Source: Janthinobacterium agaricidamnosum (lineage in GTDB: Bacteria; Pseudomonadota; Gammaproteobacteria; Burkholderiales; Burkholderiaceae_D). Taken from it: 64,000 bases of DNA. A program made the position numbers and the translations under genes. Shown piece by piece: positions 34,880 through 43,229 of this stretch. The stretch lies in contig NZ_CP033019.1 of NCBI RefSeq assembly GCF_003667705.1, positions 868,001-932,000 of the forward strand. Direction: 5' to 3'. The first letter of the stretch is position 1. Each line of letters begins with the position of its first letter. Under the pieces are notes generated by a model, which was not told the origin of the DNA, did not search any database, and saw only the letters and a list, made by a program, of their open reading frames with translations.

Positions 34880-35545
34880 TTATCCATTGATGAGGCCGGC
34901 CGCGATATTGATCGACAGCCCCAGTACGACCAGGTTGAAGAAAAAGCTCAGCACGGATTGTCCCAGCACGATCTGCCGCATCAGCCGCGTCTGTACTGAA
35001 ACGTCCGACGTTTGCACGGCCACGGCGATGGTGAAGGCGAAATACAGAAAATCCCAGTAATCGGGGTTTTGCTCGTCGTCGGGAAACTTCAGGGGGCGTA
35101 CTGCGGGGTCGGCCTGGTAATACAGGTGGGCATAGTGGAAGCAGAACAGGGTGCCGACGAGGAACCAGGAACCGACCAGTGTCAGGATCGTCAAGCCGTA
35201 ATGCAGCGCGCGCTCGTCGGGCGCCATGTCTTTCATCGAAGACAGTTGCGAGACGATGGCCACCAGGCTCATCACGGATGCGACGGACAGGGCCGACAGC
35301 ACCGTGGTGGCCCGCTCATCCTGGCGCGCCGCCATCACCTTGACCTTGTGATGGTTGGCGCGCATCATCATCCAGGCCATCGTCGCCAGGTAGAACCAGA
35401 CGGCGACATTCCACGCCGTCAGCAAACGCGTCATCTGTTGCCAGGAAGAGGGCAACAGCAGGCCGACCGCCACGCCGATGGCCGTGGCCATGCTCAGGTG
35501 GGGGCGGCTGCGGATGAAGCCGTGCAAGGGAAGCGTGATTTTCAT
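34880..35545 (-). CDS. DUF1345 integral membrane protein
   Basis: The 221-residue protein has about five membrane helices and the DUF1345 hallmarks: AWNVAVWFYLATMAW near residue 43, TLVGSWFLVGTLFCFHYAHLYY near 122-143, and PDYWDFLYFAFTIAVAVQTSDVSV near 160-185. The last motif, with DFLYFAFTI and TSDV, is the family signature and resembles ion channel pore segments; function is unknown. A perfect palindrome AAGCTGGCGCCAGCTT directly follows the stop (34865-34880) but has no T run on this strand. Confidence 0.85.
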   Translation of the reverse strand: MKITLPLHGFIRSRPHLSMATAIGVAVGLLLPSSWQQMTRLLTAWNVAVWFYLATMAWMMMRANHHKVKVMAARQDERATTVLSALSVASVMSLVAIVSQLSSMKDMAPDERALHYGLTILTLVGSWFLVGTLFCFHYAHLYYQADPAVRPLKFPDDEQNPDYWDFLYFAFTIAVAVQTSDVSVQTRLMRQIVLGQSVLSFFFNLVVLGLSINIAAGLING

Positions 35546-35583
35546 GGTGCAAGTTCGTCAGTGGCAATAGCGCATCTTAGCCT

Positions 35584-36855
35584 TTAGTTTGCGGTCGCGG
35601 TGGGCGTCCTGGCGGCCGCTTCCTTTTCGTGGTGGGGGAAGCGGTCCATGCGCGACAGCACGGGGAACAGCACGGCCCACACGCCCGTCACGGCCAGGGT
35701 GGCGGCGCCCCCGAAGAGCACGGCGCGCACCAGGCCGAACCAGCCGGCCGTCAAGCCCGATTCGAATTCGCCCAGCTCGTTCGAGGCGCCGATGAAGACG
35801 GCGTTGACGGCGCTGACACGGCCGCGGATTTCGTCCGGCGTCTCAAACTGCACCAGCAGGTGGCGGATGTAGACGCTGACCATGTCGCCGGCGCCCATCA
35901 GGAACAGCGCCGCCAGGGCCAGCGGGAAATAGCTGGTGCTGCCCAGCACCAGGGTGCCCAGGCCGAAGACGGCCACACCGCCGAACATCCAGGCGCCCAC
36001 CCGGCGCGTGATGGGAAAGAGGGCCAGTGCGATCGAGCACAGGGCGGCGCCGGCGCCGGGCGCCGTGCGCAGCAAGCCCAGTCCGCTGGGGCCGATATGC
36101 AGCACGTCGTGCGCGAGCGCCGGCAGCAGGGCCGTGGCGCCGCCGAACAGCACGGCGAACAGGTCGAGCGAAATGGCGCCCAGCACGATGGGTTTCGACC
36201 AGACGAAGCGCAAGCCTTCGAGCAAGGTATGCCAGCTGACGGGCTCGCGCTTGACCACTTGCGGCGCCGGCGTGGTGGCGCGCATCAGCAGCACGGACAG
36301 CACCAGCAAGGCCGACGAGATCAGATACACGACCTTGGGGCCGAAGTAATACAGCAGGCCGCCCAAGGTCGGTCCCAGGATGATGGCCACGTGCGAGCTC
36401 GACGAACTGAGTGCGAGGGCGCGGCTGAAGTGTTGCGTGGGCACCATGTTGACCAGCACGGCTTGCGTGGCCGGCATCATGAAGGCGCGCGCGCTGCCGA
36501 ACAGCACCAGCACGGCGAACACGGGCCAGACGATGGAAATATTGCTTAACGTAAACGCCAGCAGGGCCAGCGCGCAGGCGAGCTGCGCCGTCAGGCACCA
36601 GGCGATGATGTTGCGGCGGTTGTAGCGGTCGGCCACGTGGCCGGCCGGCAAAATCAAGACGAGGAAGGGGGCGAACTGCGCCAGGCCGATCAGGCCCAGG
36701 TCGAACAGGCTGCCCGTGATCTGGTATACCTGCCAGCCGATGGCCACGCTTTGCATCTGCACGGCCACCGTGCCCAGCACGCGGGCGGACAGGTAACAGG
36801 CGAAGTTGCGGTGACGCAGGATACTGAAGCCGTTGCCGGCGGAAGCGAGAGACAT
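35584..36855 (-). CDS. MFS transporter, EntS-like
   Basis: This 423-residue protein has twelve membrane segments and the features of the EntS-like MFS_3 group: FSILRHRNFACYLSARVLGTVAVQMQSVAIGWQVYQITGS at the N terminus, LPAGHVADRYNRRNIIAWC after helix 2, RAFMMPATQAVLVNMVP, and ETPDEIRGRVSAVNAVFIGASNELGEFESG in the second half. EntS exports enterobactin; close homologues elsewhere are of unknown substrate and no siderophore genes are nearby. GGAAATGTC precedes the ATG. The reductase gene 78 bp upstream on the same strand may share its transcript. Confidence 0.87.
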   Translation of the reverse strand: MSLASAGNGFSILRHRNFACYLSARVLGTVAVQMQSVAIGWQVYQITGSLFDLGLIGLAQFAPFLVLILPAGHVADRYNRRNIIAWCLTAQLACALALLAFTLSNISIVWPVFAVLVLFGSARAFMMPATQAVLVNMVPTQHFSRALALSSSSSHVAIILGPTLGGLLYYFGPKVVYLISSALLVLSVLLMRATTPAPQVVKREPVSWHTLLEGLRFVWSKPIVLGAISLDLFAVLFGGATALLPALAHDVLHIGPSGLGLLRTAPGAGAALCSIALALFPITRRVGAWMFGGVAVFGLGTLVLGSTSYFPLALAALFLMGAGDMVSVYIRHLLVQFETPDEIRGRVSAVNAVFIGASNELGEFESGLTAGWFGLVRAVLFGGAATLAVTGVWAVLFPVLSRMDRFPHHEKEAAARTPTATAN

Positions 36856-36933
36856 GACATTTCCAGGAAACAGCGGGATGGGGCGGGTGACGGCAGCGGA
36901 TGCCGCGCCAGCAGCACCCCGCTGTCTGGATGC

Positions 36934-37959
36934 TTACTTGGCCAGGTCGGCTTCCGTGGTGAACGCGTCGGCGTAGAACTCGTCGGCTGGCAACCGGCAC
37001 AATTGCACGAAATCGCGGTGGGCCGCATCGACCATCACGGGCGCGCCGCAGGCATACACCTGATACGCGGACATGTCGGGCAAGTCGGCGATGACGGCCT
37101 GGTGCACGAAGCCCGTGCGGCCGCGCCATTCGTCTTCCGGCAAGGCTTCCGAGACGACGGGCACATAGGTGAACTGCGGCAAGTCGGCGGCCCACTGGCG
37201 GCACAGCGCGTCCATGTACAGGTCTTGCGGACGGCGGCCGCCCCAGTACAGGGTGATCGGGCGCGGGGATTGCTCGCTGATCATGTGCTCGACGATGGCT
37301 TTCAGCGGGGCAAAGCCCGTGCCCGAGGCCAGCAGCACGACGGGCTTGTCGGAGTCTTCGCGCAGGAAGAAGGTGCCCATCGGGCCTTCGAAGCGCAGGA
37401 TGTCGCGCTCCTTCATCGTGCCGAACACCTGGTCGGTGAACAGGCCGCCCGGCAGGTGGCGGATGTGCAGGGTCACGGGACCGCCTTCGGCGGGCGCGCT
37501 GGCCATGCTGTAGCTGCGGCGTTTGTTGTCACGCAACATGATTTCGATATACTGTCCGGCGCGGTAGTTGAGGCGCTCGCTGGCCGGCAACTGCAGGGTC
37601 AGCACGACGACGTCGGGGGCGACCTTCTCGATGGTGGTCACGCGCGACGGCATTTTCTTGATCGGGTAGTCGCTGCTGCCCGCCACTTCGCGCGCTTCGA
37701 TGACGAGGTCGGCGTCCGTGGTGGCGCAGCAGAACAGGGAAAAGCCGGCCGCTTCCTCTTCCGGCGTCAGGGCGCGCTGCTGGTGCGCCTTGTGCTGGAC
37801 GGTGCCGGCAAGCACTTTGCCCTTGCACGAGCCGCAGGCGCCATTTTTACAGCCATACGGCAAGCCCACGCCGGCGCGTATCGCCGCCGCCAGCACGGTT
37901 TCGTCCGCTTCGCAGCTGAACTGGTGGCCGCTGGGCTGAACAGTAACTTGAAAAGTCAT
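36934..37959 (-). CDS. Ferredoxin-type NAD(P)H:flavin oxidoreductase (AscD-like)
   Basis: The 341-residue electron-transfer protein has an N-terminal plant-type [2Fe-2S] domain with ligands in YGCKNGACGSCKGKVL (Cys about 37, 42, 45) and the fourth Cys in LFCCATT near 77-78. A ferredoxin-reductase module follows: FAD motif RSYSMAS, GGLFTDQVFG, and the NAD-binding LLASGTGFAPLKAIVEH. The C-terminal YACGAPVMVDAAHRDF completes it. It resembles CDP-6-deoxy-delta-3,4-glucoseen reductase and oxygenase reductases; no dedicated oxygenase or sugar-nucleotide genes adjoin, so the partner is unknown. Confidence 0.88.
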   Translation of the reverse strand: MTFQVTVQPSGHQFSCEADETVLAAAIRAGVGLPYGCKNGACGSCKGKVLAGTVQHKAHQQRALTPEEEAAGFSLFCCATTDADLVIEAREVAGSSDYPIKKMPSRVTTIEKVAPDVVVLTLQLPASERLNYRAGQYIEIMLRDNKRRSYSMASAPAEGGPVTLHIRHLPGGLFTDQVFGTMKERDILRFEGPMGTFFLREDSDKPVVLLASGTGFAPLKAIVEHMISEQSPRPITLYWGGRRPQDLYMDALCRQWAADLPQFTYVPVVSEALPEDEWRGRTGFVHQAVIADLPDMSAYQVYACGAPVMVDAAHRDFVQLCRLPADEFYADAFTTEADLAK

Positions 37960-37971
37960 ACAATCCTTGAG

Positions 37972-38889
37972 ATGAAAAATATGTTAATGCACTCTTTGCG
38001 CAAGCCGGTGGGCCTGCCGCGCCTGCTGATCCTCGGTTGCGGCGACGTCGGCATGCGGCTGCTGCCCCTGCTGCGCGCGCGTTTTCGCGTCTTTGCCGTC
38101 ACCAGCCAGCCGGCCCGCTGCGCGCAGCTGCGCGCGGCCGGCGCCGTGCCCATCGTGGCCAATCTCGACGACCGCGCCAGCCTGAAACGGCTGGCGGGAC
38201 TGGCGCCGTACGTGGTGCACCTGGCGCCGCCCCTGTCGTCGGGCTTGCTGGACCGGCGCACGCGCAATCTGGCCGCCATTTTACCCGAGCATGCCCGCAT
38301 GGTGTATGTGAGTACCAGCGGCGTGTATGGCGATTGCGGCGGCGCCTGGGTCGATGAAACGCGGCCTGTGGCGCCTGCCAATGCGCGGGCGAAGCGGCGC
38401 GTCGACGCCGAACAGGTCTTGCGTGGCTGGGGCGCGCGCCGCGGCGCCACGGTGGCCATCCTGCGCGTGCCGGGCATTTATGCGGATGACCGCCTGCCTT
38501 TGAAACGCTTGCGCGAAGGCACGCCGGCCCTGGCCGCGGATGACGACGTGTACACCAACCATATCCATGCCGATGACCTGGCGCGCATCATCGAACGGAC
38601 CTTGTGGCGCGGCAAGTCGGGACGCGTGTATCACGCCAGCGATGACAGTGAACTCAAAATGGCCGAGTATTTCGATGCCGTGGCCGATACGTTTGGGCTG
38701 CCGCGCCCGCCGCGCCTGCCCCGTGCCGAGCTGCGGCAAGTGGTCACGCCGATGCTGCTGTCGTTCATGTCCGAATCGCGCCGCCTGCACAATACGCGCA
38801 TCAAGCGCGAGCTGGGCGTGCGCCTGCGCTACGCGCGCGTGGCCGATGCCTTGCAGGCGCTGGCAGCCGGCGCGGGCCGCATCGGGTAA
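37972..38889 (+). CDS. NAD-dependent epimerase/dehydratase-like protein
   Basis: The protein has up to 305 residues and an extended-SDR Rossmann start LLILGCGDVGMRLLPLL, with VYVSTSGVYGDCGGAWVDETRP carrying the Ser/Thr region and the position of the catalytic Tyr. The middle part AILRVPGIYADDRLPLKRL and NHIHADDLARII are typical of YeeZ-like NAD-dependent epimerases. A canonical YxxxK is not obvious, so catalysis is uncertain. Three in-frame ATG codons (37972, 37981, 37987) compete; none has a strong ribosome site. It is divergent from the reductase, only 12 bp apart, so both promoters overlap. Confidence 0.8.
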   Translation: MKNMLMHSLRKPVGLPRLLILGCGDVGMRLLPLLRARFRVFAVTSQPARCAQLRAAGAVPIVANLDDRASLKRLAGLAPYVVHLAPPLSSGLLDRRTRNLAAILPEHARMVYVSTSGVYGDCGGAWVDETRPVAPANARAKRRVDAEQVLRGWGARRGATVAILRVPGIYADDRLPLKRLREGTPALAADDDVYTNHIHADDLARIIERTLWRGKSGRVYHASDDSELKMAEYFDAVADTFGLPRPPRLPRAELRQVVTPMLLSFMSESRRLHNTRIKRELGVRLRYARVADALQALAAGAGRIG

Positions 38890-38972
38890 AATGGCCGGTT
38901 ATCTGCGCACTTTGCTGGGCCGGCGCGCAGCGCGCCGTTCCCGCGTTGCGCCACTCACTTAAGGAAGACAGC

Positions 38973-39233
38973 ATGAGCACCCTCACTTACGAAGCATACC
39001 TGGACGAGGTCACCACCGTCCTGACGGAATTGTACGACCTCGATGACGATGCCGCCATCAAGCTGGTCGTGGCGGCGCAGGACGCCGAATTTTTTGTCCC
39101 GCACGATGCGCATGAGGAAATGCGTACCGTGGAGCAAGCCAAGAAAGATGCGGTCGCCCTGTTCGAGCGCAAGCAGAACCGTCAGCAAACGCAGGAAAAA
39201 CAACAACAGCGCGTGCGCCAGCAAAAGAAATAA
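38973..39233 (+). CDS. Small acidic/basic protein of unknown function
   Basis: An ATG at 38973 follows AAGGAAGACAGC. The 86-residue product is helical: an acidic N-terminal half (YEAYLDEVTTVLTELYDLDDDAAIKLVVAAQDAEFF) and a Gln/Lys/Arg-rich C-terminal half (KQNRQQTQEKQQQRVRQQKK) that may form a coiled coil or bind nucleic acid. No family was recognised. It follows the epimerase by 83 bp and may share its transcript. Confidence 0.65.
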   Translation: MSTLTYEAYLDEVTTVLTELYDLDDDAAIKLVVAAQDAEFFVPHDAHEEMRTVEQAKKDAVALFERKQNRQQTQEKQQQRVRQQKK

Positions 39234-39438
39234 AAATGGTGTGCTGTGCCTCTGGCCGCCAGGTCGCGGGGCAGCACGGGCTGCGGCGCAACGCCGGGAC
39301 CGTGCCATTTGATGCAGCGCAAACGTGTCATGGCGCGCTGGCGATATGGTGAGCAATGTCGTCACGCGTCCGGGCTCTTGTGGCGGGCTCGGCATCTACA
39401 ATTAGCGCGACGCTGTTTTCCGTCAGCAGGAGCGAGCC

Positions 39439-39708
39439 ATGCGAGCTACGAGTCACCCCAGCAAGGAGCAGGTCCGCGCGTATATGCGCCGGCGCGAACG
39501 TGCGCTGCAGCCGCCGCCGCCGCCCGATGAAATTCGCCGGCAACTGGCCTGGTGCCGCATCGACGATTTTTCATGCAACTGCCTTTTGGCCACCCCGGCC
39601 GGCGTGGTCGCGCAAGGCTGGCATTTATCGACGGAAATCGCTCGCCTGGGCGCCCTCATGGCGATTGCCTGGCTCATGCGCAGCGGCGTTCCTCATTGTA
39701 AAAATTGA
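39439..39708 (+). CDS. Small protein of unknown function
   Basis: The 89-residue frame begins after CAGGAGCGAGCC. It has a basic start (RAYMRRRERALQPPPPPDEIRRQLAW) and a more hydrophobic second half with three Cys (CNCLLATPAGVVAQGWHLS, IAWLMRSGVPHCKN). No motif was recognised. The strong ribosome site supports it; function unknown. Confidence 0.55.
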   Translation: MRATSHPSKEQVRAYMRRRERALQPPPPPDEIRRQLAWCRIDDFSCNCLLATPAGVVAQGWHLSTEIARLGALMAIAWLMRSGVPHCKN

Positions 39709-39950
39709 TGACTTGCAGCAAATTTTTCCGATTTGGGTTATCCTCTAGCACATTCCAAGTGCGTCAATTCTCTTCAATTATCACAATTTTGCTTTAAGTT
39801 ACGCAAAAATCAACAATAGCGTGTATTATATTGTTTGTGGCGTAAAAGCCGCATAAGTGATGGCGCTTTTTAGTGTGTTTACCCTGAATTATAGCGAAAG
39901 AGGCATTCGGCTTCTTTTTGCTCTAATACAACAAGTACGGATTTTTGATC
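39709..39950. promoter_or_regulatory. AT-rich leader of the small HTH gene
   Basis: These 240 bases are markedly AT-rich compared with the rest of the window and hold no gene. A small hairpin TGTGGCGTAAAAGCCGCA lies at about 39836-39853, and TATTATATTG upstream of it may hold a -10 box. A control region for the gene at 39951 is likely. Confidence 0.4.
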
Positions 39951-40190
39951 ATGTCTCTCAAACAAATTACTTCTTTGCCTACCTACAACCCGAATCGCGT
40001 CCTCGATGCGATCATCGACAAGCTGCAACTGAAAAACGATGCCGCCTTGTCGCGAGCTCTGGAAGTGGCGCCACCTGTTATCAGCAAGATTCGTCACAAC
40101 ACCTTGCCGATCGGCGCCACGATCCTCATCCGCATGCATGAAATCAGCGATTTCAGCATTCGTGAACTGCGCGAGTTGATGGCTGCCTAA
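39951..40190 (+). CDS. Small Cro/CI-type helix-turn-helix protein
   Basis: The 79-residue protein (ATG at 39951) is almost only a DNA-binding fold: VLDAIIDKLQLKNDAALSRALEVAPPVISKIRHNTLPIG corresponds to helices 1-3 of an XRE/Cro domain, with ALSRALEVAPPVISKIR as the helix-turn-helix. The end (HEISDFSIRELRELMAA) fits the fifth helix. It is shorter than typical repressors and has no sensor part. The long AT-rich leader before it suggests tight control, perhaps autoregulation. Phage-type origin is possible but no phage genes flank it. Confidence 0.7.
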   Translation: MSLKQITSLPTYNPNRVLDAIIDKLQLKNDAALSRALEVAPPVISKIRHNTLPIGATILIRMHEISDFSIRELRELMAA

Positions 40191-40277
40191 GAGCGCCTGA
40201 CAGACGGCAAACTGAGAGGTGCCGTCTGGGTAAGTCAGGCTTGCCGCGTGCGGCAGCCACATCTGTTTTCCGCCGTT

Positions 40278-40991
40278 CTATTGCGGGTCGCGGTTCAGTA
40301 CCGGACGATCGACATAGAAGCGCCCCATTTCCAGGCCAGTCGAAGACGATTTGACCACCGCTGCGGCCAGAGAGGCAGGCGCGCTGGAAAACGCGGTGCT
40401 GGCCGCGCCCGTCGCGCGGCCCGAATACGCCGTCGCCTGCACGGCCGCACTGGAAAACGCCGTCTGCACGGCCCGGCCCGAGTAAGCGGTGGCCTGTACC
40501 GCGGCACTGGAAAATGCTGTTTGTACCGCGCGTCCCGAATACGCTGCCTGTACCGCACGTCCCGAATACGCCGCCTGTACGGCGCGCCCCGAATACGCCG
40601 TTTCTGCGCGGATATAATCTTCTCCGAACGTCTGCTCATACAACTGCTTCATGCGCTCGCCCACGCGATGGTGCGCCGCTTCGTCGTCTTCGCCGCGCAA
40701 GCCGATGTACGGAAAGTGATGGAGGAAGTAACCGAACACCTGCTCGCAGTCCGCCGCATATTTCAGGGTGTCGAGGATGTGGTAGTGCCAGAAAGTATCG
40801 ACATCCATCAGTGGCGCCGTTTCTTCCTCCGGAAACTGTTTCATCAGGATCAGGAAGCGGCGGTATTCAAATTCCACGGCATTTGCCTTTTCCAGGCTCC
40901 ATCCTTCGCCTGACTCCCGGTGCATCAGCTTGACCTTGATCGCGTCCAAATTCAAATCGGCAATTGCTTTGAAACTGTCGTTCGTATCCAT
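40278..40991 (-). CDS. GRDP-like domain protein with C-terminal YSGRA repeats
   Basis: From the ATG at 40991 (AAAGGAC upstream) the product has 237 residues. Residues 1-125 resemble the glycine-rich-domain-protein-like (GRDP) fold: GEGWSLEKANAVEFEYRRFLILMKQFP, then DVDTFWHYHILDTLKYAADCEQVFGYFLHHFPYIG with closely spaced His, Asp and Cys. The rest is a low-complexity tail built of AYSGRAVQA and AFSSAAVQA units, about five YSGRA copies and three FSSA copies between residues 135 and 210. The end is VKSSSTGLEMGRFYVDRPVLNRDPQ. No signal peptide. Function is not known. The open frame extends 43 codons upstream without similarity. Confidence 0.72.
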   Translation of the reverse strand: MDTNDSFKAIADLNLDAIKVKLMHRESGEGWSLEKANAVEFEYRRFLILMKQFPEEETAPLMDVDTFWHYHILDTLKYAADCEQVFGYFLHHFPYIGLRGEDDEAAHHRVGERMKQLYEQTFGEDYIRAETAYSGRAVQAAYSGRAVQAAYSGRAVQTAFSSAAVQATAYSGRAVQTAFSSAAVQATAYSGRATGAASTAFSSAPASLAAAVVKSSSTGLEMGRFYVDRPVLNRDPQ

Positions 40992-41178
40992 GAATGTCCT
41001 TTTGTAAAGAGCGTTGTGGGAAATACGGTGAAACAAGGGAAGGCGGCGGGTGTGTACTCCTGGCAAGTAGTCGAGGAATGCCTGCCCATGGCGGGCGGGC
41101 GCTGAGTTGTTCAACATCAATATTGCATCTAATTACGAAATATGCAAGCTGAGCTTGCTTCATGCGGGCGGGCGCCGA

Positions 41179-43038
41179 TCAACTGCTGGCCCGGCTTTCT
41201 TCCTGGTAGGGAAACGCGGTGGCGTCCGCGCCCAGCGGTACGCTGACGTGTACGCTCATGCCGGCGCCGGGGCTGCTTTCGATGTAGAAAGTGCCGCCCA
41301 GCAACTTGATGCGTTCCTCGATGCCCACCAGGCCAAACGAGCCCAGCTTGTTGCGCCCGTCGATGGCCGCGCCCACGCCGTTGTCGCTGATGCTCATCGA
41401 TACCGTATCGCGGCACTTCTCCAGCTTGACCTGCACGCGGCTGGCATTCGCATGCTGGGAAATATTGCTGAGCGACTCTTGCAGGATACGGAACAGGGCC
41501 GTCGCGCACTGGTCGCTGAGGCAAATGTCGCCATGGCTTTCATGCACTTCGCAGGCGATGCCCGTGCGCTGGCGAAATTGCGCCACCTGCCATTCGACGG
41601 CCGCATTCACGCCCAGGTCCAGCACGGTAGGGCGCAAGTCGTTGATGATCTGTCGCACGCTCTTGATGGTGGCGTCGATCTGCTCCAGGGTCGAGCGGGC
41701 GCGCGCGTTCAGGCGCGGGTGGCGGCGCTGCGTGCGCGAGGCCAGCATGTCCGCATCGATGCGCAGCACCAGCAGGTTTTGTCCCAGGTCGTCGTGGATT
41801 TCGCGCGCGATGCGCTTGCGCTCTTCTTCCTTGATCTGGTCGGCGTGGGCCGCCAGCCGGCGCAGTTTCTGGTGCGACAGCTGCAGGCGGATCTGGCTGG
41901 CGCGCAATTCCTCCGTCATGCCCGTCGCCATCTGGATGGCGCGCCGGCGCGACGACGCCAGCGTGTGGAACAGCATGTACAGCAGCATGGCGCTGGCAAA
42001 GCCGATCAGCAGGGCCAGCCATGGCAAGAAGGCGTCGAAGCGCGTATACAGGTCGCTCTTGCGCACGCTGAACAGCGCTTGCCAGACGCGGCCATTGTGT
42101 TCGATCAGCATCGTGCTGCTCAGGTAGCGGCCCGAACTGCCGGGCAGCCACCACGGCGCATGCATGCCCGCCGTCGTGCTGTCGAAGATGGGACGCATGT
42201 CGTGCGGCAAGTTCAGTGCTTCGCGCGCCTGGGGGCCGATATCGAACAGGGTCAGGCGCACGTTACGCACCGGCATGTCGGCCAGCGCGCTGCGCATCAT
42301 TGTCACCAGGTCGTAGCCGATGCCGACGGAACCCTGGTAAGCGGCGCGCCGCTGCTCCACCGTATCGACCGGCATGCCGTAGCGGTACACGGGCAGGCGC
42401 ATGGCCATGCCTGTCAATTGGGGCCGGCCTTCCATCGGCACGGGCACGCCGGAATTGCTGACCTGCCCGGAATCGCGCGACTGCGCCAGCATTTCCGCGA
42501 TCAGTGGGCGCGCGGCGATGTCATTGCCATACTTTTCCGGGGCGCTGGCAATCGGCTCGATGTACACCAGTACGGAATAACGGGCGCGCGGGGCGGGTGG
42601 ATGGATGGCAAACGCCGGATAGCCGTCGCGCCCGGGCGGATAGTCGCGCTGCATGGCCGCTTCGAAGGCGCTGCGCTGCGCGTCGTCGAGTTCCTGGCTG
42701 TAATTGAGATTCATCACGCCCGGGTAGTTCTGTTGCAGGGCAATGTTTGCCACATAGCGGTGGAATTGCTCCCGGCTCACGTGTTCGTTGGCGTGGAACA
42801 GGCTGGCCGTGCCGCGCAGCAGGTTGGCATACGACTTGACGCGCGATTCGATGTTTTTCCGCGTATTGCGGGCCAGATTGTCGAACAGCTCGCTGGCGTC
42901 GTTTTCGATCGACAGCGAGGCAGCCATGTAGAACAGCAAGCCCACCACCATCGACATCACGAAGCCGAGCAGCCAGAGCGGTCTTTTTTCAGCAGATAAG
43001 GGGTGTTCGCTGGCAGTAGAAGACATCGCCATCCGCAT
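41179..43038 (-). CDS. CHASE-domain sensor histidine kinase (NarL-partner type)
   Basis: The 619-residue membrane kinase has helix 1 at about 21-43 (PLWLLGFVMSMVVGLLFYMA), a periplasmic CHASE domain (about 75-300: LFHANEHVSREQFHRYVANIALQQNYPGVMNLNYSQ) and helix 2 near 337-358. A coiled stretch leads to the HisKA_3 dimerisation helix with phospho-His415 in AREIHDDLGQNLLVLR. The HATPase domain has LQESLSNISQHANAS (N box), SDNGVGAAIDG and GSFGLVGIEERI. Kinases of this kind act with NarL/LuxR-type response regulators; none is adjacent in this window. CHASE ligands are often small organic molecules; here unknown. Confidence 0.9.
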   Translation of the reverse strand: MRMAMSSTASEHPLSAEKRPLWLLGFVMSMVVGLLFYMAASLSIENDASELFDNLARNTRKNIESRVKSYANLLRGTASLFHANEHVSREQFHRYVANIALQQNYPGVMNLNYSQELDDAQRSAFEAAMQRDYPPGRDGYPAFAIHPPAPRARYSVLVYIEPIASAPEKYGNDIAARPLIAEMLAQSRDSGQVSNSGVPVPMEGRPQLTGMAMRLPVYRYGMPVDTVEQRRAAYQGSVGIGYDLVTMMRSALADMPVRNVRLTLFDIGPQAREALNLPHDMRPIFDSTTAGMHAPWWLPGSSGRYLSSTMLIEHNGRVWQALFSVRKSDLYTRFDAFLPWLALLIGFASAMLLYMLFHTLASSRRRAIQMATGMTEELRASQIRLQLSHQKLRRLAAHADQIKEEERKRIAREIHDDLGQNLLVLRIDADMLASRTQRRHPRLNARARSTLEQIDATIKSVRQIINDLRPTVLDLGVNAAVEWQVAQFRQRTGIACEVHESHGDICLSDQCATALFRILQESLSNISQHANASRVQVKLEKCRDTVSMSISDNGVGAAIDGRNKLGSFGLVGIEERIKLLGGTFYIESSPGAGMSVHVSVPLGADATAFPYQEESRASS

Positions 43039-43185
43039 CAGGAAGAGGAATCGGGGGCCGCCTGGGCGACTGTGTTATACAAGCGCTATTGAAATTGCAA
43101 ATTGCTCAATAGCTGCCTAATATACAAAATTATCGTGAATGTAGTCAACAGGCAATATTCTGGGGTGACATATGTTCTTGAAACG

Positions 43186-43212
43186 AAAAAAAACCGCCGC
43201 AGCGGTTTTTTT
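43186..43212. terminator. Bidirectional-looking intrinsic terminator after glnS
   Basis: ACCGC (43193-43197) pairs with GCGGT (43202-43206), flanked by eight A on the left and seven T on the right. It lies 17 bases past the glnS stop and can end transcription on the minus strand. Confidence 0.75.
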
Positions 43213-43229
43213 GTGGGTCGTCCGGCGCC

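Noticed and set aside
36637..37971. Upstream extension of the epimerase-like frame by 445 codons
   Set aside because: The extension lies opposite the reductase and MFS genes and shows the Gln/Arg/Ala-rich composition of an antisense frame; the Rossmann start is at about 37990.
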